59,517 nt of DNA from Terriglobia bacterium (GTDB lineage: Bacteria; Acidobacteriota; Terriglobia; Acidiferrales; UBA7541): contig JAIQES010000025.1 in assembly GCA_020073705.1 (NCBI GenBank), positions 1 through 59,517 of the forward strand. Reading direction: 5' to 3'. Under the pieces are notes generated by a model. That model did no database searches and was not told the origin of the DNA. It was given only the letters and a program-made list of their open reading frames with translations. Positions 16,996 through 24,473 of the stretch are shown here, one piece after another. The translations under genes and the position numbers were made by a program. Position 1 is the first letter of the stretch, and every line of letters starts with the position of its first letter.

Positions 16996-18720
16996 TCAAT
17001 TGATCTTGTCTTGATCTTCGTGGTCCGCGACAGCGCGGAGCGGATGAAGGAGTGAGAGAACCTTTTGCACGGTGCCTGGTTCGTCCGCAGGCAATTGAAG
17101 AGTGGAGAGATCGAAGAACCGATTCCCCACAAGGGCGTTTAGTCTTTCCTTCGTTTCCGGAGCGAGCGCGCCGCACGAATAAACTGCAACCAGCCCCATG
17201 GACTGAGTCAAGCGAAGCGTGCTTTCGAAAAGATGCTGAGGCACATCCTGGTCGCTCACGTGCAGCACCTCGAAATGATCGTCGAACAAGGCGCGCTCCA
17301 GACGACTCGCAAGGGCGGGGTTGCCTTCCACCAGGATCAGCGCGGGGTAATGCCCGTGGCGCTTGTAGCGTTCCGCCGCGGTCACCGGCTTCGGGGTGGC
17401 ATCCTGGACGACTGTTTGGTCTGACAGGTCTTCGCGGATCATGCCGGCGCCGAGCGTGGCGTTCGAAATGGGATCGATCAAGATAAAACTGCCGGTGATC
17501 CGGTTTTGCGTATACGGATCGAAGAAGAGCGGGCTGACAGTTTCGAATTCGACGTAGGCTATATCATTCATCTGCAGGCTGTTCACCGGCTCTTGCACCA
17601 ACGTGCTGACGTTCACTCGATAGCGAATCTTGACCGCCTTTGCCCGGACAGTCCGCGAGGTATGCTTGAGCAGATAACTTCGCCCTGGCTTCGAAGGCTC
17701 CGAGTTAAACCACACCACCATGCCCTCGAAGTGGCGAGACACGCGCGGTGGATGGCCAGGCGAAACCAGCATGTCGCCGCGGCTCAAATCAATCTCGTCC
17801 TCTAACGTGAGCGTTACCGACATCGGAGGAAACGCTTCCGGCACGTCAGCGTCGAAGGTCACAACCGACCGCACTCGACTCTTCTGCCCGGAGGGAAGGG
17901 ACACGACCGCATCTCCCGGCCGGATTACGCCGCTGGCCACTTGCCCGGCGAATCCGCGAAAGCTGGCGTCCGGCCGGATCACATACTGCACGGGAAACCG
18001 CACCGCGTCCGACATCGTTTCGACACCGAGCGGCACGTTTTCGAGATGCTCCAGGAAAGTTGGCCCGCGGTACCATGACATTCGCTCGCTTGGTGTGACC
18101 ACGTTATCGCCCATGAGCGCGCTGATCGGGATCGTCACGACGTGCGGGACAGCCAATTGCTTCGCCAGGGCTTGAAAATCCTGTTGCAGCCGAAGGAATA
18201 CGTCTTCGCGGTATTCCACAAGATCCATTTTATTGATGGCCACCAGGACATTCGGAATTCCAAGCAGCGACGCGATGTAGGTGTGCCGCCGGGTTTGCGC
18301 GAGAACCCCCTTCGTGGCATCGATCAGAATCACGGCTAAATCGGCGGTCGAAGCGCCGGTCGCCATGTTGCGCGTGTACTGCTCGTGGCCCGGAGTGTCC
18401 GCGATAATGAATTTCCTGCGGGACGTTTCGAAATAGCGGTAGGCCACGTCGATGGTGATGCCCTGCTCTCTTTCGGCCCGCAAACCGTCGGTGAGCAACG
18501 AGAAATCCACCGCTCCGCTGGAGCGATTGATGCGGCTGTTTTTTACAGCGGCAAGTTGATCCTCGAATACGGATTTGGAATCGTGCAGCAGTCTTCCGAT
18601 GAGCGTCGATTTGCCGTCATCCACGCTGCCGGCCGTGGTGAATCGAAGCAGCTCCTTCTCCAGGTTCTGCTCCATGAACGACTCGAAACCCCACGCTTCC
18701 TTGTTCGCGGTAAGGCTCAT
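16996..18720 (-). CDS. cysN: Sulfate adenylyltransferase subunit 1 with degenerate APS-kinase-like C-terminus
   Basis: A 574-residue GTPase subunit of ATP sulfurylase, which makes APS with CysD. The GTPase motifs are all present: TTAGSVDDGKSTLIGRLL (P-loop, around residue 30), DTPGHEQYTRNMATGA (G3), and INKMDLV (G4). EF-Tu-like domains II and III follow to about residue 440. The last 120 residues align by eye with an APS kinase (ALILVEGNPALASRLERALF, LVAVYSCGALAPETKERL), as in CysNC/NodQ fusions, but the P-loop GLSGxGKS is replaced by VEGNPALAS. APS kinase activity is therefore unlikely. The start overlaps the cysD stop by one base. Confidence 0.93.
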   Translation of the reverse strand: MSLTANKEAWGFESFMEQNLEKELLRFTTAGSVDDGKSTLIGRLLHDSKSVFEDQLAAVKNSRINRSSGAVDFSLLTDGLRAEREQGITIDVAYRYFETSRRKFIIADTPGHEQYTRNMATGASTADLAVILIDATKGVLAQTRRHTYIASLLGIPNVLVAINKMDLVEYREDVFLRLQQDFQALAKQLAVPHVVTIPISALMGDNVVTPSERMSWYRGPTFLEHLENVPLGVETMSDAVRFPVQYVIRPDASFRGFAGQVASGVIRPGDAVVSLPSGQKSRVRSVVTFDADVPEAFPPMSVTLTLEDEIDLSRGDMLVSPGHPPRVSRHFEGMVVWFNSEPSKPGRSYLLKHTSRTVRAKAVKIRYRVNVSTLVQEPVNSLQMNDIAYVEFETVSPLFFDPYTQNRITGSFILIDPISNATLGAGMIREDLSDQTVVQDATPKPVTAAERYKRHGHYPALILVEGNPALASRLERALFDDHFEVLHVSDQDVPQHLFESTLRLTQSMGLVAVYSCGALAPETKERLNALVGNRFFDLSTLQLPADEPGTVQKVLSLLHPLRAVADHEDQDKIN

Positions 18721-19694
18721 CAGAAGTAGCCCTCCCGCTTCTTAATCTCCATCGAGCCTTCTTCGTCGTGGTCGATGACGCGGTTTTCCCGCTCCGAGCG
18801 CCGAAACGAAATCATCTCCTCGATGATTTTAGGAACCGTATCCGCCTCGGATTGGATCGCCCCGGTGCAGGATACGCAGCCGAGTGACCTCATGCGGCAC
18901 ACCATCCGCTGCTTCTTCTCGCCTTTCAGGATTACCGAATTGTCGTACACCACCACAATCGAGCCGTCGCGAATGACGACATCGTGCTCTTTCGCGAAAT
19001 ACAGGGGCACGATCGGAATTTTTTCGAGGTGGATGTAAAACCAGATGTCCGCCTCGGTCCAGTTCGAGAGGGGAAACACTCTGATGCTTTCGTTTTTGTT
19101 GATTCGGGAATTAAAAATGTTCCACAATTCCGGCCGCTGATTCTTGGGGTCCCACTGCCCGAACGGATCCCGGAAGGAATAGATTCTTTCCTTGGCCCGC
19201 GATTTTTCTTCGTCCCTGCGCGCCCCGCCAAACGCCGCGGTAAAGCCTCCCTCCGCCAGCGCGTCCAATAGCGATTTCGTTTTCAGCAGGCTGCAACATT
19301 TCTGCGTGCCCAGGACAAAAGGGTTCGCGCCTTGATCGAGCGCCTCCTGGTTCTTATGCACGATCAGCTCCGCGCCGATCTCCCGTGTGTACCGGTCGCG
19401 AAACTCGGCCATTTCCGGAAACTTGTAGCTCGTGTCGATATGCAGCAGCGGAAACGGAATTTTGCCCGGATAGAAAGCCTTCTGCGCCAGACGCAGCATC
19501 ACCGAAGAGTCTTTTCCGATCGAATACAGCATCACCGGCCGCGCAAACTCCGCCGCCGCCTCGCGCAGGATGTGAATGCTCTCCGCCTCCAGAGTCCTCA
19601 GATAGTTCAGCGTCCTCGCGGCAATGAATCCAGGCCGCTCATGGAGGCCAGCATCCACTGCAGAATTCACGATTTCTTTGGAAATATTTGCCAT
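18720..19694 (-). CDS. cysD: Sulfate adenylyltransferase subunit 2
   Basis: A 324-residue ATP-pyrophosphatase-type subunit that forms APS from ATP and sulfate with CysN. The PP-loop is [18 protein letters not shown] (around residue 60), with the conserved [28 protein letters not shown] and a C-terminal [10 protein letters not shown] prefer the ATG at 19694 ([13 protein letters not shown] upstream) to the one at 19736. Its stop overlaps the cysN start (ATGA). A repeat element and an intrinsic terminator lie in the 150 bases upstream, so the operon either starts within that stretch or reads through the terminator. Confidence 0.94.
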   Translation of the reverse strand: MANISKEIVNSAVDAGLHERPGFIAARTLNYLRTLEAESIHILREAAAEFARPVMLYSIGKDSSVMLRLAQKAFYPGKIPFPLLHIDTSYKFPEMAEFRDRYTREIGAELIVHKNQEALDQGANPFVLGTQKCCSLLKTKSLLDALAEGGFTAAFGGARRDEEKSRAKERIYSFRDPFGQWDPKNQRPELWNIFNSRINKNESIRVFPLSNWTEADIWFYIHLEKIPIVPLYFAKEHDVVIRDGSIVVVYDNSVILKGEKKQRMVCRMRSLGCVSCTGAIQSEADTVPKIIEEMISFRRSERENRVIDHDEEGSMEIKKREGYF

Positions 19695-19731
19695 CTGCCT
19701 TGCTTCCTGCCAGCCTCTTCGTGCCTTCGAT

Positions 19732-19815
19732 GTCATTCCGAACCCGCTTCAGCGGGTGAGGAATCTCTCTTTCACATGCATCGAAGAGAGATTCCTCGCT
19801 CCGCTCGGAATGACA
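19732..19815. repeat. GTCATTCCG-type inverted-repeat element, copy 1
   Basis: The element begins GTCATTCCG and ends CGGAATGAC, with inner inverted arms GAGGAATCTCTCTT and AAGAGAGATTCCTC. Compared with copy 2 (37148-37235) the left tip is different: ACCCGC-TTCA-GCGGGT replaces GAGCGAAGCGAGG. The element lies between cysD and the terminator at 19842. It has the form of a REP/MITE-like element. Confidence 0.75.
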
Positions 19816-19841
19816 ACCTCGGAGCCTTGGCCCTTCGACCT

Positions 19842-19882
19842 AAAACAAAAAACCCACCAACCAGGTCTTCCGGTGGTGGGTT
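19842..19882 (-). terminator. Intrinsic terminator, leftward
   Basis: On the minus strand AACCCACCA (complement of 19874-19882) pairs perfectly with TGGTGGGTT (complement of 19851-19859), followed by TTTTTTGTTTTA. No protein gene precedes it on this strand, so it ends the RNA described at 19883-20045 or acts as an attenuator before cysD. Confidence 0.8.
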
Positions 19883-20045
19883 AACATCAGTGCCAGTCTA
19901 AGAATCTTGCGCCAGATTGACTACCTTATCCACCCTGTTGGAAGACACCCGCTTCCTGCTGTCCGACAACAACAGCAACAAGCGGCACTCTTCGCAGGGT
20001 GGGCTACCAGATTCACGTCATTGAGCTTACCCGAAGCTCCTTTGC
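19883..20045 (-). ncRNA. Structured RNA upstream of cysD, possibly 6S RNA
   Basis: There is no ORF here, yet the minus strand folds into a long rod ending at the terminator. The helices are 19930-19937 with 19995-20002 (8 bp), 19941-19945 with 19989-19993 (5 bp), 19949-19954 with 19980-19985 (6 bp) and 19957-19962 with 19972-19977 (6 bp). A closing helix of 6 bp (19902-19907 with 20009-20014) leaves an asymmetric internal bubble. A rod with a bubble and a terminator suits 6S RNA, but I could not match its conserved bases. It could also be a cysD leader. I looked for tmRNA, SRP RNA and RNase P signatures and found none. The ends are estimates. Confidence 0.45.
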
Positions 20046-20224
20046 ATCGCAAGATGAAATTCGTTCAGCTCGCCGCGCCCTTTCGCCCGTAACCGGGGCC
20101 ACACGTACTAAGCCCACGACAGATTTGCCATCCTAATTCAGACACCTAAAAGGTCTTTGGGCTCGCGTTCGCACATATGCTATGTTCGGTTTTTACATCA
20201 GGACGCCTTGGGGGTACACACCCA

Positions 20225-20343
20225 ATGGGTGAGAAACAAAACCAACCCTTTCAGCTCTCGTTCAATGCTTCCTTGAAGGTCGATTTCCAGGGATCGGGAG
20301 TGATTTCCGATGGTGGCCTGATTCTGGTTCGCGACGGTTCAAC
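20225..20343 (+). pseudogene. IS1380-family transposase fragment (N-terminus)
   Basis: From the ATG at 20225 the frame reads MGEKQNQPFQLSFNASLKV, then DFQGSGVISDGGLILVR, after which similarity stops. This is the N-terminus of the same IS1380-type transposase whose middle is at 1992-2135. The break lies just before the ribosome site of the next gene at 20375, so the relic abuts the beta-propeller cluster. Confidence 0.75.
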
Positions 20344-20374
20344 ACCTTGTGGCTATTCCCGAAGGAGATGATCT

Positions 20375-22009
20375 ATGAAGAAGTTGATTCTAATTCTGTT
20401 GTTCCCAGTGTTCGCGTTGAGTGCGGATACGGTCAACTTTGGTTCGGATACACCTGGCACGGTACCGAAAGGGTGGTCAGTGAACATGACTCATCAGGGC
20501 GGCGCGCCGAAATGGGAGGTCGTTGCGGACAAGACCGCCCCTAGCAAGAAGGCCTACGTTGTGGCGCAGACTTCAAAATCTCCGGACGACAACCGGTTTC
20601 CACTATTAATCTATGACAACTCCAACCTGAAGGATGGAGAGATGAGTGTTGCCTTCAAGCCGATTTCCGGGAAGGTTGACCAGGGCGCCGGCGTGGTATG
20701 GCGCTACAGGGATCCGGACAACTATTACGTCGCCAGGGCCAACGCGTTGGAAGACAACGTCGTGCTTTACAAGGTCGAGAAAAGCCAGCGCATTCCGCTG
20801 CCGCCCGTGGGCCAACCTTCCAACACCTATGGAACCGCTCACAGAGTTCCCACCGGGGTTTGGAGCACCCTGCGGGTCACTTTCAAGGGTTCTCTTTTCA
20901 CCGTTTACGTCAACGGCGACAAAATCTTCGATGTGGATGACAAGACGTTCACCGACGCAGGCAAAGTGGGCCTCTGGACGAAGTCGGACAGCGTCATCTA
21001 TTTCGACAATTTTGCGTTCGTAACAGCAATTTCGGCGACTGGCGGCTACCATTTGTCACAAACCATTCCAGTGGGAGGCGCAGGAGTTGTTGGTGTTCTT
21101 TGCACCATGGACACCGCTGGCAGGCGGCTGTATGTGCCACATATCGCCCAGGTCGAAGTCATAGACGTGGATTCCGGTAAAGTGGTGGGAAAAGTTGATA
21201 AAACGCCTGGTGTCCGGGCGGTTGCGGTAGCTTCGGAACTAGGACGCGGCTTTACCACCAATAGCCAGGGTACTTCGTCGACGATCTTTGATCTGAAGAC
21301 GCTGGAAACCATCGGGGAGGTGAAAGTAGGTCCGTCCCCGAATCAGATCCTCTATGATCCTGCGACGAAACGTGTCTTCACTTTGAATCGGCGCGGCTAC
21401 AGCATGACCGCCATTGACGCTAAGGAGGGCACGGTGTCCGGTACGATCGAACTGGATGCAAGACCGGAATTCGCAGTGTCGGACGCGAAGGGCCGTCTTT
21501 TTGTCAGCCTCTGGGAGAAAGAGGCTATCCTGCCGATTGATGCCCGGAAGCTGACGGCAGCCGGTGAATTCTGGAAGGCAGGGGCCTGCGAGCGCCCCAC
21601 GTCCATGGCAATCGACCAGAAGAACGCAAGGCTATTTGTCGGCTGCGCAAATCGCATGATGGCGGTCCTGGATGTGAATGGCGGGCGCCTGATTGCCAAA
21701 GTGCCAACCGGCCCGGGAAGAGCTGCGGCCGTCGCCTTCGATCCGCAAGCCCGCCTCGTATTTAGCTCCAACGGCGAGGGGACCAACGGTGAAGGAGCCG
21801 TAACCGTTATCCGCCAGGAATCCGCGGACAAGTATAGCGTGCTGGAAACCGTGAAGATTGGGGCCGGAGCGAGGGCCATGGCCCTGGATGAGAAAACGCA
21901 CAACCTATTGGTACCGTTTGCTGACCAAGCGACTGCTGAGATGGGTGTAGGGGGTAACGACATCAGATACGTACCCGGCACCTTTCGGGTTCTTGTCTTT
22001 GGTCAGTAA
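20375..22009 (+). CDS. Secreted two-domain protein: DUF1080/concanavalin-like plus YncE beta-propeller
   Basis: A 544-residue protein with AAGGAG upstream and a signal peptide (MKKLILILLFPVFALSADTV). Residues 20-210 look like a concanavalin-type jelly roll as in DUF1080 proteins (VAFKPISGKVDQGAGVVWRY, DNYYVARANALEDNVVLYKV, VGLWTKSDSVIYFDNF). From about residue 220 a YVTN/YncE-type propeller follows (MDTAGRRLYVPHIAQVEVID, KRVFTLNRRGYSMTAIDAKE, NARLFVGCANRMMAVLDVNG). The propeller half is closely related, even at DNA level, to the next gene, so the pair arose by tandem duplication. Function is unknown; it may bind a glycan or ligand handled by the TonB receptor downstream. Confidence 0.8.
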   Translation: MKKLILILLFPVFALSADTVNFGSDTPGTVPKGWSVNMTHQGGAPKWEVVADKTAPSKKAYVVAQTSKSPDDNRFPLLIYDNSNLKDGEMSVAFKPISGKVDQGAGVVWRYRDPDNYYVARANALEDNVVLYKVEKSQRIPLPPVGQPSNTYGTAHRVPTGVWSTLRVTFKGSLFTVYVNGDKIFDVDDKTFTDAGKVGLWTKSDSVIYFDNFAFVTAISATGGYHLSQTIPVGGAGVVGVLCTMDTAGRRLYVPHIAQVEVIDVDSGKVVGKVDKTPGVRAVAVASELGRGFTTNSQGTSSTIFDLKTLETIGEVKVGPSPNQILYDPATKRVFTLNRRGYSMTAIDAKEGTVSGTIELDARPEFAVSDAKGRLFVSLWEKEAILPIDARKLTAAGEFWKAGACERPTSMAIDQKNARLFVGCANRMMAVLDVNGGRLIAKVPTGPGRAAAVAFDPQARLVFSSNGEGTNGEGAVTVIRQESADKYSVLETVKIGAGARAMALDEKTHNLLVPFADQATAEMGVGGNDIRYVPGTFRVLVFGQ

Positions 22010-22092
22010 GAATTAGTTTGCCCAATCGGTCGCCAATGCCAGGAGTGGCAGCGTAGCTGCCTCGGTCCGGCTTGGGCGAAGGAGGGGAAACT

Positions 22093-23115
22093 GTGAAGGC
22101 TTTTTCAACTTTGTTCGCATTCATCCTGGGTGCTTTCGCCACAGTAGCTTTGGCCGCTGGCGGCTATCATCTGCTGCAAAAAGTTTCTATTCCTGGCGAT
22201 GACGGATGGGATCATCCCACCGTGGACACTGCTGGCCGGCGACTGTATGTTGCGCATGGCTCACAGGTGGAAGTAATGGATGTCGATTCGGGAACGCTGG
22301 TGGGCAAAATCGACAAAACGTCCGGTGCTCACGCGATCGCGATTGTTCCGGAACTGGGCCGTGGCTTTATCAGCAACGGCGGGGCTAACTCTGTGACGAT
22401 CTTTAATCCCAAGACGCTCGAAACCATCGGGGAGGTGAAAGTGACTGGTGTGAACCCGGGTCCGATCGTCTATGATCAGCCGACCAAGCGTATCTTCACT
22501 TTTAATGGCGGAAGCAGCAACGCGACTGCGATTGACGCTAGGGATGGCACCGTGGTGGGTACGATCGACCTGGGCGGAACGCGGGAACTTGCGGCATCGG
22601 ATGCGAAGGGCCATGTTTTTGTCAACCTGGTGGACAAGAACGTTGTCTTGCAGATCGATTCCCGTACGCTGAAGGCCGGCGAACGCTGGCCGTTGGGTGC
22701 CTGCCAGCGTCCTGGGACCATGGCAATCGACCAGAAGAACGGAAGGCTATTCGTCGGGTGCGGGAATCGCCTTATGGCAATTCTGGATGCGAATGATGGG
22801 CGCCTGATTACCACGGTGCCAATCGGCGAAGGGAGGGATCAGGCTGAGTTCGATCCGGAGACCGGCCTCGTATTCAGCTCCAACGGTGAGGGGACAGTAA
22901 CCGTCATTCGTCAAGAATCTCCGGACAAGTACAGCGTGCTCGAAACCGTGAAGACTGAGCCCGGAGCGAGGACCATGGCCCTTGATTTGAAAACGCATAA
23001 GATATTTCTGCCATTAGCCGACCTCGGGCCTGCGCCGCCAGCCACCGCAGAGAATCCCCGCCCCCGGGGCAGCATTATACCCGGAACATTTCGGGTTCTT
23101 ATTTTTGGAATGTGA
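22093..23115 (+). CDS. Secreted YncE-like beta-propeller, tandem paralogue
   Basis: A 340-residue protein. I favour the GTG at 22093, which has GGAGGGG just upstream and opens with a signal peptide (VKAFSTLFAFILGAFATVAL), over an in-frame start at 22072. The propeller matches the C-terminal half of the previous gene blade for blade (DTAGRRLYVAHGSQVEVMDV, ELGRGFISN, QESPDKYSVLETVKT), but it lacks the N-terminal jelly-roll domain. It ends with a Pro-rich tail before a shared GTFRVLIFG C-terminus. Role unknown; exported. Confidence 0.8.
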   Translation: MKAFSTLFAFILGAFATVALAAGGYHLLQKVSIPGDDGWDHPTVDTAGRRLYVAHGSQVEVMDVDSGTLVGKIDKTSGAHAIAIVPELGRGFISNGGANSVTIFNPKTLETIGEVKVTGVNPGPIVYDQPTKRIFTFNGGSSNATAIDARDGTVVGTIDLGGTRELAASDAKGHVFVNLVDKNVVLQIDSRTLKAGERWPLGACQRPGTMAIDQKNGRLFVGCGNRLMAILDANDGRLITTVPIGEGRDQAEFDPETGLVFSSNGEGTVTVIRQESPDKYSVLETVKTEPGARTMALDLKTHKIFLPLADLGPAPPATAENPRPRGSIIPGTFRVLIFGM

Positions 23116-23188
23116 GAATCAGTTTGGCCACGTCGACGGGTTTTCGTGTAAGTGAAATAGGGATTTGTTAGACTGCGTAGTTCAGGAT

Positions 23189-23213
23189 CGCCCGTGAATG
23201 CGATTCACGGGCG
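23189..23213. repeat. Perfect 11-bp palindrome with 3-base loop
   Basis: CGCCCGTGAAT-GCG-ATTCACGGGCG lies between two propeller genes. No T-run follows on either strand, so it may be a REP-type element or a weak terminator. A palindrome with the same geometry but another sequence is at 46308-46332. Confidence 0.6.
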
Positions 23214-23333
23214 CAGCGAGCGTCGAAACGGAGTTGACGCAATCGATGGCGAAAGAAAGGCAAGAGTAGCTGTGGCCCAACGCGGCTCCCTGTATCAATG
23301 CGGTTAATTTCAAGAACTGTGGAGGACAGAATA

Positions 23334-24389
23334 ATGAAGAAAGCTCTCGGTGTTTGTCTCGGACTGACGTTGGTGGTGACATGCGCAACGCTGGTGGGCG
23401 CTCAGCAGAGCGCTAGAAAGCGTTCAACCGTGCAGAACAGGGCAACGCCGAAGCGCGAACAGCCGCTCGTTCTGACGGAAGCAATTCCTCTGCCAGGCGT
23501 GAAGGGGCGTTTCGATCACTTCGCTTCCGGCGGAGGCCGGTTGTTTCTTGCCCAGCTAGGCAACAAGTCAGTGGCAGTCATCAGCACCGGCGGTAGAACC
23601 CTCGACCACACCATCACCGGAATCCCCGACCCTCAGGGCGTGGCCTTTTCTCCTGAGGCTAACGAGCTCTTTGTAGCCAGCGGCGAAGGCAAGGTCTACA
23701 TCTACAATGGGAAATCGTTTGATCTCGTCACAACCATCGACTTTGAGGGGGGCGCTGACAACCTGCGGTACGACTCGGCGACCAAGCGTGTCTACGTCGC
23801 CTGTGGCGATGAGAAGACAGGGGCCATCGCGACAATTGATGCCATGACCAACAAGCGCCTCGATGAAGAGTACAAACTCGGGGCAGAACCGGAGTCCTTC
23901 CAACTGGAGAAGACAGGACCCAATATTTACGTAAACCTGCCGGATCCGAAACAGATCGCGGTCATCAATCGCACCACGAAGGCCATCACACGATGGTCTC
24001 TGACCCTAAAGGGCAATTTCCCGATGGCGCTCGATGAAGCCGACCACCGGTTGTTCGTGGGCACGCATGAACCGGCGCGCCTGGCGGTGTTTGACACGAA
24101 CTCGGGCAAAATGGTCGCGGCGCTTCCGAGCGTCCAGATGACCGATGATGTGTACTACGATGCTTCATTGAAACGGATTTACATGCCAGGAGGAGAGGGT
24201 TTTATCTACGTGTTCCAAATGAATGATCCTGACCATTACCAGCTCCTCGCGAAGATTCCTACTGCTCTGGGCGCGCAGACGGCTGGCTACTTTGGAGTGG
24301 CGGGGAAGGGCTTCAACCGCTTTTACCTCGCCGTTCCGGCTCGTGGCAACACGCCCGCCGAAGTCAGGATCTACACCGCCCAGGAATGA
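23334..24389 (+). CDS. Secreted YncE-like beta-propeller, divergent member
   Basis: A 351-residue protein. The ATG at 23334 follows TGGAGGA and starts a signal peptide (MKKALGVCLGLTLVVTCATL), so it is preferred to an ATG at 23298. After a basic Ser/Arg-rich linker the propeller begins (PLPGVKGRFDHFASGGGRLF, GNKSVAVISTGG, PDPQGVAFSPEANELFVASG). It is only distantly related to the two preceding propellers. It is followed after about 80 bases by the TonB-dependent receptor, so the four genes probably form a unit acting at the cell envelope. Confidence 0.8.
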   Translation: MKKALGVCLGLTLVVTCATLVGAQQSARKRSTVQNRATPKREQPLVLTEAIPLPGVKGRFDHFASGGGRLFLAQLGNKSVAVISTGGRTLDHTITGIPDPQGVAFSPEANELFVASGEGKVYIYNGKSFDLVTTIDFEGGADNLRYDSATKRVYVACGDEKTGAIATIDAMTNKRLDEEYKLGAEPESFQLEKTGPNIYVNLPDPKQIAVINRTTKAITRWSLTLKGNFPMALDEADHRLFVGTHEPARLAVFDTNSGKMVAALPSVQMTDDVYYDASLKRIYMPGGEGFIYVFQMNDPDHYQLLAKIPTALGAQTAGYFGVAGKGFNRFYLAVPARGNTPAEVRIYTAQE

Positions 24390-24473
24390 CGATCCAGGGC
24401 GCGCGTGCAGTGTGGACGGCGCCTGATGATTGCGGACGATGAAAGTAGTGTCCCGAAGCAGAGTTTGCAATTG

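Noticed and set aside
19883-20045. tmRNA, SRP RNA or RNase P RNA as identity of the structured RNA
   Set aside because: No tag-peptide frame, no GGAAGCAGCC-type SRP loop, and no RNase P core bases.
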